A stretch of 64,000 nt of DNA. Origin: Theristus sp. LFF4_11. Lineage: Eukaryota > Nematoda > Chromadorea > Monhysterida > Xyalidae. Positions within the stretch are counted from its first letter, which is position 1, and the number at the start of each line of letters is the position of its first letter. The position numbers and the translations under genes were made by a program. Below the pieces are notes generated by a model, which was not told the origin of the DNA, ran no database searches, and saw only the letters and a program-made list of their open reading frames with translations. The stretch lies in NCBI GenBank assembly GCA_030248135.1, contig JASANC010002619.1:1-64000 (forward strand), written 5' to 3'. Positions 12,301 through 24,000 of this stretch are shown here, piece by piece.

Positions 12301-13088
12301 GGTCAGCGGTTAATCTTTGCACTGTGCTTGGCTGAACACAAACCACAACACGCGTGCAACGGTGTGCGCATGCGACAGTGAGGCTGTGCACGAGCCCAAG
12401 TGTTGCACAACGACCCGCAAACTGGTCCCGCTATTATCTTCTGGGTGGCTGCAGACCCGTTTGAGGGCTGCGCACCAGCCAAGAAGGCAGCATTATGTTC
12501 GGCAAAAGGGTATTGTGTGACTGTGTCCTACACCTGAACCCAAACCATCACATTCCCAGCCCAGGTACTCCTATAAATACATAACATGTAATGCATCCAT
12601 GCGACATGTTGTCCCCGTGTTTTATGCTCAGACAATTTGAGTTGACGATTTTACGCAGGGCACCGAGCGCATTGACGAGCCAGGCCTGCGCAAGCTGCGC
12701 ACCACGCTTGTCCTGCAGCCACGCATGTTCATCACCATTGAGCCTGGTTGTTATTTCATTGACTCGTTGTTGGACAAAGCGCTTGCCGATTCGACGTTGT
12801 CGAAATTTTTAGTCAAAGAGAAGATCAATGAATTTCGTGGATTTGGAGGCGTGAGTTTTTCTTTGATGTTTACATGTGGTTTCTTTTGCACCCAGCTTGC
12901 TCGTTGGATATCAGGCTATTAGCCGTTTCGTGCATCAATCTGTTTTGCATAAATTTCAAGTGAAGTTATTGCAGGTTCGTATCGAAGATGACGTGTTGAT
13001 CACAGAAACCGGCACGGAAAACTTTACAGTGTTGCCACGAACGGTCGAAGAAATCGAGGCCCACATGGCCAAGGCGAACTGTGCATGA
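9399..13088 (+). CDS. PEPD: Xaa-Pro dipeptidase (prolidase)
   Basis: Twelve exons join in phase to 483 residues, against 493 in human PEPD: 9399-9593, 9932-10059, 10161-10272, 10345-10406, 10574-10618, 10925-11047, 11392-11460, 11532-11644, 11850-11963, 12117-12301, 12659-12850 and 12975-13088. The enzyme cleaves dipeptides with C-terminal proline, using two metal ions. All five metal ligands of the pita-bread fold are visible: Asp in CDMGGEY, Asp in ADITTTFP, His in [10 protein letters not shown], Glu in TIEPGCYF and Glu in RIEDDVLIT. The N-terminal domain ([17 protein letters not shown]) also matches. There is no signal peptide, so it is cytosolic. Several donors are weak (GTTGGC, GTTGGT, GTGCGC). 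One intron carries MITE family B. The protein looks complete and functional. Confidence 0.96.
9673..9703. repeat. Short perfect-looking palindrome in PEPD intron 1
   Basis: ACCTGACGTACG is followed after a short loop by its near complement ATACGTCAGGT. It can form a hairpin. The function is unknown and it may be a remnant of a foldback element. Confidence 0.5.
10664..10870. mobile_element. MITE family B, copy 1 (PEPD intron 5)
   Basis: The termini are ACAGTCCATCTGGC at the left and CAGATGGACTGT at the right. The internal halves are also inverted (GTTGATGCGTGCATCTGTGC against GCACGCATCAACTGC). A second copy is at 54771-54960 in another gene's intron. The left flanking TA has changed to CA. 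Confidence 0.75.
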
Positions 13089-13589
13089 GCACTCACTGAC
13101 TGTGATGATTCTTCAATTTTTCAATAATATCTTAATGAAATCGTCCGTTTTATAATACATCAGCCATTTCCGCAATTCCGTGTGATTTTGTGGCATTGCC
13201 TTGGTCACTTGATTGTTTCATCAACTTTTGTCATGACATTTATTCACGACACGGGCACCAGGAAAAAGTAGGTCAATATACAGCAGCACTGTTTCTATAC
13301 AGACAGTGGTGAATACGGCAAGCAACAGCGTCTTCAACCATTCTCAAATATGTATTGTGGATTTATTCAAACGTGTCCGGACTAACGTGACGTCATTTTA
13401 TTTAAAAACGCCCGTTTGTCAAAGTACAGGCACTAAAATTTCAGTTTGGTGTGACTGATTCGACATTCACCATTTGTTTACGGGAAGAAATCGGCTAAAC
13501 GGATAGTCTGGTTTGCTGTGAACGACAAGCGCATGTTTTGCGGCACATGACGTCATTTCAGTGGGACACGTTTAAAAAAATAGGCCATA
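13089..13589. other. 3' flank of PEPD
   Basis: I see no exon. The stretch must hold the PEPD 3' untranslated region. TAATAT and TAATAC runs occur, but there is no clear AATAAA close to the stop. Confidence 0.4.
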
Positions 13590-14212
13590 CAGTGGCGGCC
13601 AAAAGTGTTGGAACGCTGCGCGCATGTTTGTGCGTGTGTTGCGCGTGTGTATCACCAGCCTTACAAACGCTATTATAAGAATCCCATGCTAATTTTTTTG
13701 TTTTTGTGATTACTGAGTGTATCTAGTACACTATCCTCAGGGTTTTTTCGCTGAAGCATACATTTATTTGACAGATACCGAACATTACAACACACCTCCA
13801 TTTGGCAGTAAAACTGTTTCAAAATCATTTGGCAAGAAAATATAGCGGAATAAACAATACAACCCGACTGGAACCCGAAACATGAACGCAATACACGTCT
13901 GTTAGATAATTCAAACACAAAGAAACGCTAATACTTCGTAGAATAGTTTTCTTGCCAATGATTTTGAATCAGTTTTACTGTCAGTCATATGCAATGGAGG
14001 CGTGTTATAATGTTCGGTATTTGGCAAATAAATGTATGCTTCAGTGAAAAAAAACCCTGCGAATAGTGTACTGGATACACTCAGTAGTCTAAAAAACTAA
14101 AAAAAATTAGCATGGGATTCTTTTATAACGTTTGTACGGCTGATGCAACACACGCGCAATACACGGCTCACACGCACACACGCGCGCAGCGTTCCAACAC
14201 TGGCCGCCACTG
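13590..14212. mobile_element. Palindromic Tc1/mariner-type MITE
   Basis: The ends CAGTGGCGGCCAAAAGTGTT (13590) and the complement of ...CACTGGCCGCCACTG (14212) are inverted, and TA flanks both sides. CAGTGGCGGCCAAAAGTG with a TA duplication is typical of Tc1-like ends. Almost the whole 623 bp is an imperfect inverted repeat: the block with CATACATTTATTTGACAGAT near 13758 is mirrored near 14020. There is no transposase frame. It sits only 86 bases past the stop of the convergent gene at 14299-16571, so it may contribute to that gene's 3' untranslated region. Confidence 0.88.
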
Positions 14213-14298
14213 TATATCGTCTCATGTCATGGCAAGATAATCACAGATTTTAGGGATTGGGGGGTGGGGACTGCCATGTTGCAGCAGCGTGCTGTGCC

Positions 14299-16571
14299 TC
14301 ATTTCGCAGCGACCGTGTTGTAGCTGCCCCTGGTGAGTCTGCGGTGCATGCCGTACCTGCAGCTGCCAACCAGCAACACCACCAGTCCGACCGTCAACCC
14401 CGCGGCCACTATGATCAGCGCGTCCTCGATCCACCGATGTGGCCGTGCGTGCTGCGCCTGAACGTGACCATCACGATGCGCCGTGTACTGGTCGCTTCTG
14501 CTGCGCGCTGCGTCGTGCGACGCGAGCTGCGCCACCGCCGCGCTGTACGTCTGCTGTGCGTAGTGCAGCTGTGGCGGTGCGACCGGCCGTGCGGTTGGCG
14601 TCCGTGCGGCGGCGTCGCTCGCAAGCGCGTACTGCTGCACCGGCCCGTCGATGTTGTGGTCGTGGTCGCCGGTGTAGCTGGCATTCGCCATGCGATTGTC
14701 GTGCGGCCACACGACCAGCCGATAGCGCAGAATGTCCGACTGGAACACGAGTGTGCCGCCGGCTGGCAGCAGCTGCTCGGAGCGACGCCAGCGGCGGACG
14801 TACGAGATGCAGCCGCTGAGCGACGAGGACACGTTCGCGGCGCCCTCCGTTCTGCAGTGCCAATGATTTCGGCTAAAGCAACTTGCTTTGATATACGCAA
14901 GATGATGCAGTTGCTCGTGTTGTTTGCGTGTCACAAGTTTTGTCCAACATTATAACCAAAAAGCCGTGCACACCTGAGCATGCTGTACTGATAGCAGAAC
15001 TGTCCACGGCACATCGGCACACTTCCGATGTCGTACTTTGTCGTCAGTCTGCCTGGCGTCGTCACGGCCATTGAGAATCTCACGTCGCACAGTTGTGTGC
15101 GGGCGAAAAAATGATAGTCGCCCGGGAATCGGCCGTTGCACTTGCGATCGCCACAGATGCACGACATTGTGTCGTTCAGAGACTGCAAAGTTGGAACAAA
15201 AACAGTTAATTGCTTATTTTGTTGTTTATTGTGTTGGTTTTGCTGGAAATTTTTGCAAGCTGATTGGCTGCTACAAAAAAGTGCCACTTGGTGGCCCGTT
15301 TGATCACCTGATCACCAGAGTTCTTCTGAATGTGCCCGGCTGCTATTTATGATCTTATATTTTGGTTCCGGGACTCAATGCGCGCATAGATGGGTAACCA
15401 GTCTCATACATGACGCGGGATTTCAAAATTGGTAAAGTGATCTGAGTCCCCTTCATAAGGCCGGGGTCACATAGGCTATTCTGAATTACCACATAAAGAT
15501 TGAAACTAGTTTCCTTTCACGTCTACAACCGCATTGAGTCGCAGGTCTTAAAGAAAAGCTAATACATGAATGTCGCATTTATTGGTCTCTAAATTGATGA
15601 ATGGAGCATTCTCAGCTTAATGTAGCCCAATCACAGCAACCACTATGCTTGCATGAACAAAAAACAGTTTTCTCTCCTATTGTCTCACCTGCGTGTCCGG
15701 ATAGAGCGAGTGGAACATGGGCGGCTGCACGCAAGCGCCCATGAGATGCGCCTCGAGCGCCGGAATGGCCTGTTGCACGCAGTTGCGTCGCACCAGTGGG
15801 CCCTGTCGCGTCATGGCGCAGTACTGCCCATAGCAGTAGTGGTGTGGCGCCGCGTCCGAGTAGCATTTGGTCAGCGGCAGTTGCCGCCGCGGCATGTCGT
15901 CCATCGCTCGATTGCAGAAACTGCGCCGTGAGCACGTGCAGCTCGTGTCAACCGAGGCCCGTTGACCGACCGGACGCACCGTGTCGCAGTGGCTCATTGT
16001 TGACAGCTGCAGAAGGACATGCGCGAAATGACGCAAGAAACAGTGCTTGCACTAGTGTGATATGCTTCTGGATTGTGTTTATGACCAGTGAATGCGCTGT
16101 AATTTGCTATTGACTCGCCAGTTCACGATGCTCAAAAATTACTGTGCCAACTTAGACACATTTCATGAACGTTTTGATCTGTGTGTCGAATCGCACGTTT
16201 CACTTTCTGAACCTGACTCGCATTGCACCAGATCCATTGTGCTCCAAAAGAAAAACAAACTCAACAGTTCAGACTCCTTGGAAGGTGTACTTTCGAAATG
16301 CACAAACCTGCGGTGCAATGACCGACCCATTCAAGCATCCCTTGATGTTGAGAGTCGGCCCGTCCCTGAATGGTCTGTACTGTCCCAAGTAGCAGTGCTC
16401 GCCGTGACAAGCGCCCTCCATGCAGTGCACGTTACCATGGCAAGTATGACACTGCGTTGCCTCGATCTTCGCGACGAAATCCGACGACACCAAAATTGAA
16501 AACAGTGATACAAACATTTTTACGGCCGCTTTGGTCCGTTGTTGTTTATTGTCCGTAATCGGTTTTGCCAT
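14299..16571 (-). CDS. Secreted-domain, cysteine-rich single-pass membrane protein (three CxGQY-type modules)
   Basis: Four exons join in phase to 447 residues, reading from 16571 down: 16308-16571, 15689-16006, 14974-15182 and 14299-14851. A hydrophobic signal segment (MFVSLFSILVSS) follows 18 polar residues. The ectodomain has three cysteine-dense modules, roughly one per exon, each ending in C-x-GQ-Y/F (CYLGQY, CYGQYC, CRGQFC). Two contain a small Cys cluster with CN (CTCSRRSFCN, CICGDRKCN), as in three-finger Ly6 or activin-receptor ectodomains (resemblance only). A transmembrane helix near residue 415 (LIIVAAGLTVGLVVLLVG) and a short basic tail follow. There is no kinase domain. I do not recognise the gene. 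It is likely a type I surface protein. Confidence 0.8.
15346..15570 (+). repeat. Interspersed repeat family C, copy 1 (intron 2 of the membrane-protein gene)
   Basis: The core reads TTTGGTTCCGGGACTCAATG at the left and GCATTGAGTCGCAG near the right end, so the ends are inverted relative to each other. Further copies lie at 24597-24782, 24783-26165 (split), 45625-45840 and, in part, 48495-48580. It shows no coding capacity and behaves as a MITE-like family. Confidence 0.75.
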
Positions 16572-19500
16572 GCGGATTTTCTAGTGCCGCTACAGTAGCT
16601 GAATGCCGATGGATGAAAGCACCTCAGCACAACGTGTTGAGCCGCGGTCGAATAATAAGTGAATTGCGTCATAAGCGTCACAATTTTTATTAGCTAATGA
16701 CAAAATCGCGAAAAATGCCGAGTTGCATGTCTCACCATGATCGTTCTGGAAAACACAAAATCACAATCGGGCTTCACTGTAATTAAAAGAACATGAAAAC
16801 ATAAAACACAGCGCGACAAGAACAAGTGACGCACGCACGCGTTAATCACTGTCGAGCATGGAAAAGCAATCGAGCTATTCAGGAATTCTTAGCAGAAAAT
16901 AAAGACGCTTTTGAAAAAGCTTGTATGCCCCATGGCAACGCCGCGCGCGCAGTGCATGTGCATGGCACTTTAATGTAAAGCATTGCTGACAGCAAACATG
17001 GCACACTTATAACAAACAAGCGTGTAGACAAGCAAAGAATGAGGCAGCTCAAGGACTTGCTGGATTAGCTGAGCGTAAAACACAAGCAGCTGTGTGCAAA
17101 ACACACGCGTGTAATCGCATTGCTCTCTCAGTCACCGTGAATAACTAAACGACGCAAAAGGGCAATAATGGCACGAGTGTTTGCATGTTTCATGAATGCG
17201 CTTGCGCCACGCACAGTGCACGCGATAAACTTCAGCAAATCAAGTCGGACACAACAATGAAAGGCTTCACAATCCAGTCTTTCACATCCACACATGATGC
17301 TCAGCGAGTGTTAGGAGATGTGTCTTGCAAATACAAAAGCTGGTACCGACTCAAGATACCAATGTACTTTGTAAGTTTACTGTTGGTTGGTTGTGCACTG
17401 CCAATGGAACATGAAGTACAGAATTAATAGAAAACAAGCACATGGATGTGCACAGCACGCACACGGGCACATACAGCCATAAATCGTGAACGTTTTTGTT
17501 GTTGTTGCTGTATGAACGCTGCAAACGAGACCACAACAATCCAAAGGCCATCAACTTGCCTGCTTGATTACATTGAAAACTGCGGTTTATTGGAACGCAC
17601 GTCGCTTTAATTTAGCTCTCTTCGCTGATCGCCCAGTCGCATGAAAGCACCAAGTCTAATGTCACACTCACACATTCGCAGAGCCAAAAAAAAAACGCAA
17701 AAAAGCGGCAAAAATGCAGCAGCGAGCGCTCCTTTGAATAATGTTTTTACTTTGGCGTTTTTGTCGGTGCACACTGCCGTGCACGCGTAAGATGTGGCAC
17801 ATGACACAGCGGTGTATGGCAGATGTGCCGTTAGCCACCTTCATTTTCTGCGTGTGCGCTTGCTTTTTAGCGACTTATTGACGCTGCCCGCCAAAACGAC
17901 AGGCTACATGCGTCTGTGGTGATGCCATGCGCTTGGCCCACGCTTGCCTTGCTAGGCTCAGTTCCTTTTCCGTTTCCCGTGTTGAAAAACTCGCGCGCGG
18001 CGTGGTCATCAAAAACATTTAGTGGACAATTTCCGTGTTGCATCCGTCTTTTCTTCCGGCGTTGCACATCTGTTCAACTCAATCGTTGCTATCGCCTTTG
18101 CCTACATATACAGTCAATAAAAAAGCTAAAAATACGATGCTACTGGCAAGTGTGGCGACCAATTCGAACTGATTTTATGTTTTGGCAAAACATCGTGAAA
18201 GCACACTGAATCATTTTAAACCGGTGCAAAGTATCGGCAGTAATCCAAGAGAAGTTGAAAGCCATACAAGCTCAGTGCATTTGATGACTACGTTACTGAT
18301 CAAAGTGACTTTTGGCTCGTGAGAAATGTGAATGTAACATAACCGTTGAAGTTCCCACAAAATGAACATGCAGACTTGCTTTGAATCGCCTAGTACTGCA
18401 GCGTACCTTGCACGTATTGTGCACCAACACGAGGAGGCAACATTGTTCAAAGCGCTGCCCTGCGCGCCAACATCGCCGCTAGTATGCGCTCAGTGTGTGT
18501 CATTGGGCCAGTTTTTTAAACGAAAAAAGCCGAACCCGACGCAGCACATGGAACGTTGCATGAGTGCACAGTGGCCTCCGCAGATGAGCTTTGAAGAAAT
18601 CGTGAAATTTCAAATAAAACGATAAACGGCGCTGAAGTTCATGAAAGTATAAACTATGGGGGAAGGTCATTAAAATTAGGCCCGTACCAGCTGTGTGGTA
18701 GTTTTGAAGGTTCTGTCTCACATTTCAAGTGGATAACGGAACACACAATCTTTCAAACTGCATCGTTCATGTGTGTACAAAATCTGATACGCAAGAATGC
18801 ACCGCGTTTAACCCATTCAAAGGTTCTTCTGCAATTGAATATCCGAGTAGACAGAGCGAACCCAAGGACACATTCAATCTTCTGAAAATCGTACTACAAC
18901 CAGCGAATCGCACATTTCGAGTTTTATTCAATTCGCTTCGGTCTCTATTAGCCTGCTACGATAGGCCACACCGCCGCACAAAACTGGAACCATAAATTGA
19001 TATCCGAGACAGCCAAACGAAACGAATTATGCAAGTTCAAATTTGCGGTTCCAAAAACGGGTTTTAAGACAACTAACATTTTTTTATGTGTTTGGCCTCA
19101 GGCACACAAACACATCATCAATTCTTATCCGAGTCAAACTGCAGAACAGAACAGGACACGCTTGACGAAACAGATTTGAAGTCACCAAATAAATTGCTGG
19201 TGCTTCGTTTGTAGCTCGATGAGAAAAGTGAAAACAAGCATTAGCAGCGGATAACAAGAGAGAGAGTGAGCTGGTCTGATGCTAACAATAACTAGCAGCT
19301 ATTCTGGAAGCACAATGGTGCATCGCACATTACGACTCGATCGAATGAGCAAATTGAGTGAGGTGTCAAAACGGGTTACTGCATCGGTCGATCCGTGCCC
19401 CTATGATCAATGCAGACCATTTATTTGCAGTCACTCAGCTTGAAACAACGACTCTTTTGATAAATAAACAGATCACAATCGGCCTGTATTCAGCTTGGTT

Positions 19501-21083
19501 TTCTGATTGTGCAGCATTGCAATGCATCTCTTGGGTGCCATTACGTTCGGTCGCACACATGTCACCATGGCCACAATGAACACAGGCTACTTGAAACTGC
19601 CACATGCAAACAGGGCACCAGTTCATTGGTTTCAATTGTTTGAAGCAAGAAACTGCTGTCAAAGATAATACAATTTGTTGGTTCACAGCTTTCGACAACT
19701 TCTAAACTGTTTTACTGGCTTAAACGCAAAGCTTAGTAATAGTAAAGCTCACTGCTAAAACTAGTAAAGCGATGTTTTTCAGTTCAAATTCAAGTTCAGT
19801 TTCAGAAGTTTGAACTTTGAAAGCACAAACCAATTGAACGTTTCAACTGTATGGCACAACTTTGCCAAAAACAACACTGAAATCATATTTACTGGCAAAA
19901 CGCTTGAAGATTGATGAATTCAATAACCCCTGTGGCGCATGCGGTGCTTGAGTGAGCCGGCAGAATCAAGCCGAGAATAAAAGACAAAGGCAAAATCGAA
20001 TGCAAATGTGACGTTGGCAAACATGCCACGCACCGCCTTTTCCGCCTGCGTGCCTCGACAGCAAACGAGAGTAGTCCATGTACTGAAAAAATGTGTGTCT
20101 GCGAGCGTCGTGTGTGTGTTTTTGCACATGTATGTCACTTTATTTTGTGCGAAATTGATTACGCTCCGCGCCTAGCCGAGTCCGTGTGCGTCTGTGACAC
20201 GTGCAACGCTCGCCTGATGTGAAAGTTCTTTGCAAGTTACGGCTACACGCTTGACCTGCGCTCGGCTTGCTGGCAGCGCTGTTGACGCTCGCTGCCGCAA
20301 ACTGCACGCAACTGAGCACGCGCATGCTGTGCCACTGTTTTTTCTCTTCACTGATTTGATTATTTGTCAGTTTTCAAGAACAGGACCAGAAAAGCATAAT
20401 CATGTTCCATGTTTGCTGTTTGTTGCGTTCAGCCAATATTTCCGCGTGTTTTTTTCATTTTCTGGTTCATTTTCAACGCTTTTGTGAACCGTTGACTGAA
20501 ACGATTCAATGGCAGCCGTAATGAAAACCGACTCGACTCGTTGCAGAGAACGTAAAAAATGCGCGTGTTTGCGCTTGGTCATGCAAAAACACAATCAAAA
20601 TCACAGACGTTGAAGCGGATAATCCCGAGTGAGCAGGGCGCATTAATATTGGCTCTGATGAAATTTTTCTGTCTGTTGCATTTGGGTTGTTGTCACTGCT
20701 CACTGGGGTTTTACTGATTATGTGAAGTACGTGGTTTTTGTTGCTGTACCGCGAAAACTGGAAACGCAAACCTGCTGGAATGGTTCGGAAGCTCAAAAGA
20801 TTGCTCAGCATTTGAATAAAAATGCAAACCTGATTAGTTAAAAAACAGCTGGCATGAATGTTTTTTTATTTGATTTTTTTTATGAAATCATTTTCTTGCT
20901 TCACCAATACTGTACAAAATCTACAAGCACTGTATAAAAATTTCAAGAACACAACGTCAATAGCAACCGTATCACACGTGAGAATCATACTGATGGAGGC
21001 TAAATAAAACAAAGAAGAAAATCGATAAGAAATCGGAATAAAAGAGAAAAGAAAACAAAGGGAGATCGAGAGAAGCAGGTGAC
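16572..21083. other. Long intergenic region, no supported gene
   Basis: This 4.5 kb lies between the 5' end of the membrane-protein gene and the 3' end of the chloride-channel gene. Frames are short and lack family motifs or convincing splice partners. The longest plausible frame (18362-18625, 87 codons) has no recognisable feature. There are no clear terminal inverted repeats. Promoter elements of the upstream minus-strand gene presumably lie just above 16572, but none can be pinned down. Confidence 0.5.
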
Positions 21084-24000
21084 TCAGGAAATGTTCTCTT
21101 CATCGAGCAGATTTTCCACTTGCAAGTACGGCCGCAAATAGATCACCCAATAGAAGACGTTGAACACAACGAACGTCACCGGGAACACGATGCGCGCGAG
21201 CACGTCGATGCGCTTGGCGCTGTTGCGGTATTTCAGCTGCCAGAATCGGCCGAATAGCGAGCGTTTCTGCGAGGAAGCCGAGCGTAGCAGAGACCTGGCG
21301 TTCAGTGCGCGTGGTCGACTGTTGCTGTTGTTGTTGCTGTTGTTGTTGCTGTTGTTGTGCACATCCGTCGATGCGCCGCCACAGTGGACGTGCGTTGCGG
21401 CGAGGGTGCCCGCACGCCATGCACTGGAGGACGCCAGCAACGGCCGCTGCTGCTTGTGCTCGTGCTCGTTCGGCATGTCCAACATCGCCGCGCCACCGCT
21501 CAGCTGGCCGTACATTGAGCGACAGCCGATGCCGCCGCCCGCTTGAGTCATGTCCGATGGTGTGTTCGGAGACAGCAACGGGTTGAAGTTCTGCGGTGTG
21601 ATAATGCGAACAGGAAAGCTGCTATGTTTTTTTGCTCGGTGTTTACGTTTTTTATTGAAAAACGAAACTCATGCACGACGTATATACCCGTCCGGCACGT
21701 CACGTCACGGCACGTCATGTATGAATGCGACTATAAACGAGCACGTGTTCTAAAGATACGGAATGACCAAGTACAGTCGAACTCAATAAAATGTGGAATC
21801 AGCTGATTGGTCGACCAAGGGGAGGCTGCTCACACTCCGCACCCTTCTTATTTCGTGGATCTGGATTCTATTAAAACGTGTTTCTTTTGAATGAGTATGA
21901 ATTTCCAGCACCCTTTTCACGCTAAAAATAAACTCAAAGGTTGGAGAAGGTAACAGGTCACATGGCCTAGGACAAGTGTCGTGAGGGTCGCAACGACAGT
22001 AGTCCTAGATCTGTCTGTATACCGGGCTGCTCATATTGCATTCATTACAATACTTAGAATAATGTCTTAAGAGAAAAGAAATAGAATGAGAAGCGTTTCT
22101 AATACAGCCAGCTGTTGTTTTGTATTTCACAAAGCTGGTGCTAAAAGCTGCATGGTTGTTCTTTCTGCAAAAATGTTTTTTATCTCGAGTGGTTGCTTGG
22201 ACCATCGCCAACGCGCCAATAAAATATCCTTCGATACAATTGTGTTTTTAATTTAATTGATCTGACTAATCCGCTTAACGGTAGCATTTTATTGGACTGT
22301 CGCCAACGCGCCAAAACACACAGCCCCCAAACAAAAAGACGCCATGTACGTCATAAGAATACCAGACACAACGTGCGAGTTGTGACGACAATGGAAATTC
22401 CATTGTGGTGTGCTTCATTCTTTTATTTGTCTTCTGTTGATCAACTGATTTCGCTCTGCACATCTCATCTCATCGCGTCTTCTACTCAACCGTCATCATG
22501 ATCCACGACGCTGCGAAAATCTCCGGTTGGCACAACCGTCTCGCCAGCCGCTAAGCATCCCAACCTAGCAACGTTCATCACACGACTGCAAGAGTTCAGA
22601 AACGCCGTTGAGCCAGCGAGCTGGCGACTACTTCAAGCTCAAACTGCGCCGTCTGGTCGACGTCGACACTGAGCAAAATCAGAACCGCGACGACCGGCTT
22701 CTATCACTGGCGCAACCAACCAACCAGCTGGCATGCCTCTTCAGGGCCACCCACATTGCCATAAATGCTTCACGTGTAATTATTTATGTGTTTGCCTTTT
22801 GGCGCGTTGGTGTTGGTCCAAAAATAGCAGTCCCACTGCCAATCATGCATAAATTTAGTGGCGGTCGGAAAACCTCAAGTCACAAATTGCCAGTGCCGTT
22901 TCCTTTAAAAATATCAGTAAAAGAATCAAAGTCTAAACTCAAGCGCTCTTTATGCACACCCTGTACATCGCTAGGCCAAAACATAAGAGCGTGGGAAAAT
23001 ACACCATCAGACATCTGGGACTACTGACGCCCAATCCTGACGCCCAATCGTTGGAGAACTGCGAAATTCAGATTTTTTTGTTCAACAGCTCAAAATGCAT
23101 TTTTTATTGACGACGACGACGACGACGTCGCTTAATTTTTGCGTGTGAACTAAAAGACAAAAGCCTGAAAGGAGTGCGCTGTGCAGCCAGCTGAAGGGGG
23201 TTTCATTCCTGGCTGACCGATCGACATGCGTCCGCAATTAAAGAAAATGCGTTCCGACTTCGCGGACGACGACGACAAGACGACGACTTTGCTTTCATTT
23301 TTCATTTTCACCGTTTTCAAGTTGTTTTTGGTAAGCTGCTGTGTTCATTTACTTGGTGCACGCAGCAGACCATGCACAGCGCACTCCTTTCAGGCTTTTT
23401 TCTTTCAGTTCACACGCAAAAATTAAGCGACGACGTCGTCGTTTTCATCAAACAAAAAGTACATTTTCAGCTGTTGATTTAAAAAAATTCTGAGTTTTGC
23501 AGTCTCTAACATTTTCAGTTTATTTTTAGCGTGAAAAGGGTGCTGGAAATTCACACTCATTCAAAAGAAACACGTTTCAATAGAATCCAGATCCACGAAA
23601 AAAGAAGGGTGCGGAGTGTGAGCAGCCTCCCCTCGGCCGACCAATCAGCTGATTCCACATTTTGTTGAGTTCGACTGTAAACATGGCAGCTTTTTTCAGG
23701 GTGCAAGGAGCGCGCGAAATTTGAATGAAAGAAAAAAGATTCAGAAACCAAATTGTGTGCCAAATTTGACGCGTTTTTTCAGACTAATGGATTCATCGTG
23801 CTATTCTGGTCATTCTTTCTGCCTTGAACACATGATTAGGAGTTATGTTGGCCTTTTTGAAAAAGACAACTCCTAGTCTGCGACTGATCCAGCCTTGATG
23901 GGCTGCCTTATTTATTCGGCCATACTGTAACTTGACGTTGCGGATTGCTGTTTTTTTGCACGTGACGTGACGTGACGTGCCGTAAAAATTTGTGTGCATG

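Larger units (their letters stand above)
21759..23937. mobile_element. MITE family A, copy 2, split by a larger insertion
   Basis: The left part (from 21759, CGGAATGACCAAG) and the right part (from 23678, TAAACATGGCAGC to CGGCCATACTG at 23937) together make one normal copy of family A, comparable to 26173-26436. The 1.9 kb element at 21774-23677 sits in between at a duplicated TA. TA also flanks the whole copy. It lies in the last intron of the chloride-channel gene. Confidence 0.85.

Noticed and set aside
14257..14955. Long plus-strand frame of 232 codons
   Set aside because: It is antisense to the last exon of the membrane-protein gene, which has homology-like cysteine patterns, a transmembrane helix and matching splice phases.
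21305..21586. Plus-strand frame with a poly-Cys or poly-Leu run
   Set aside because: It is the antisense shadow of the Asn/Ser run in the chloride-channel last exon.
22608..23027. 139-codon frame as a transposase remnant of the 1.9 kb element
   Set aside because: It has no DDE-type motif or similarity that I can see, so the element is treated as non-autonomous.
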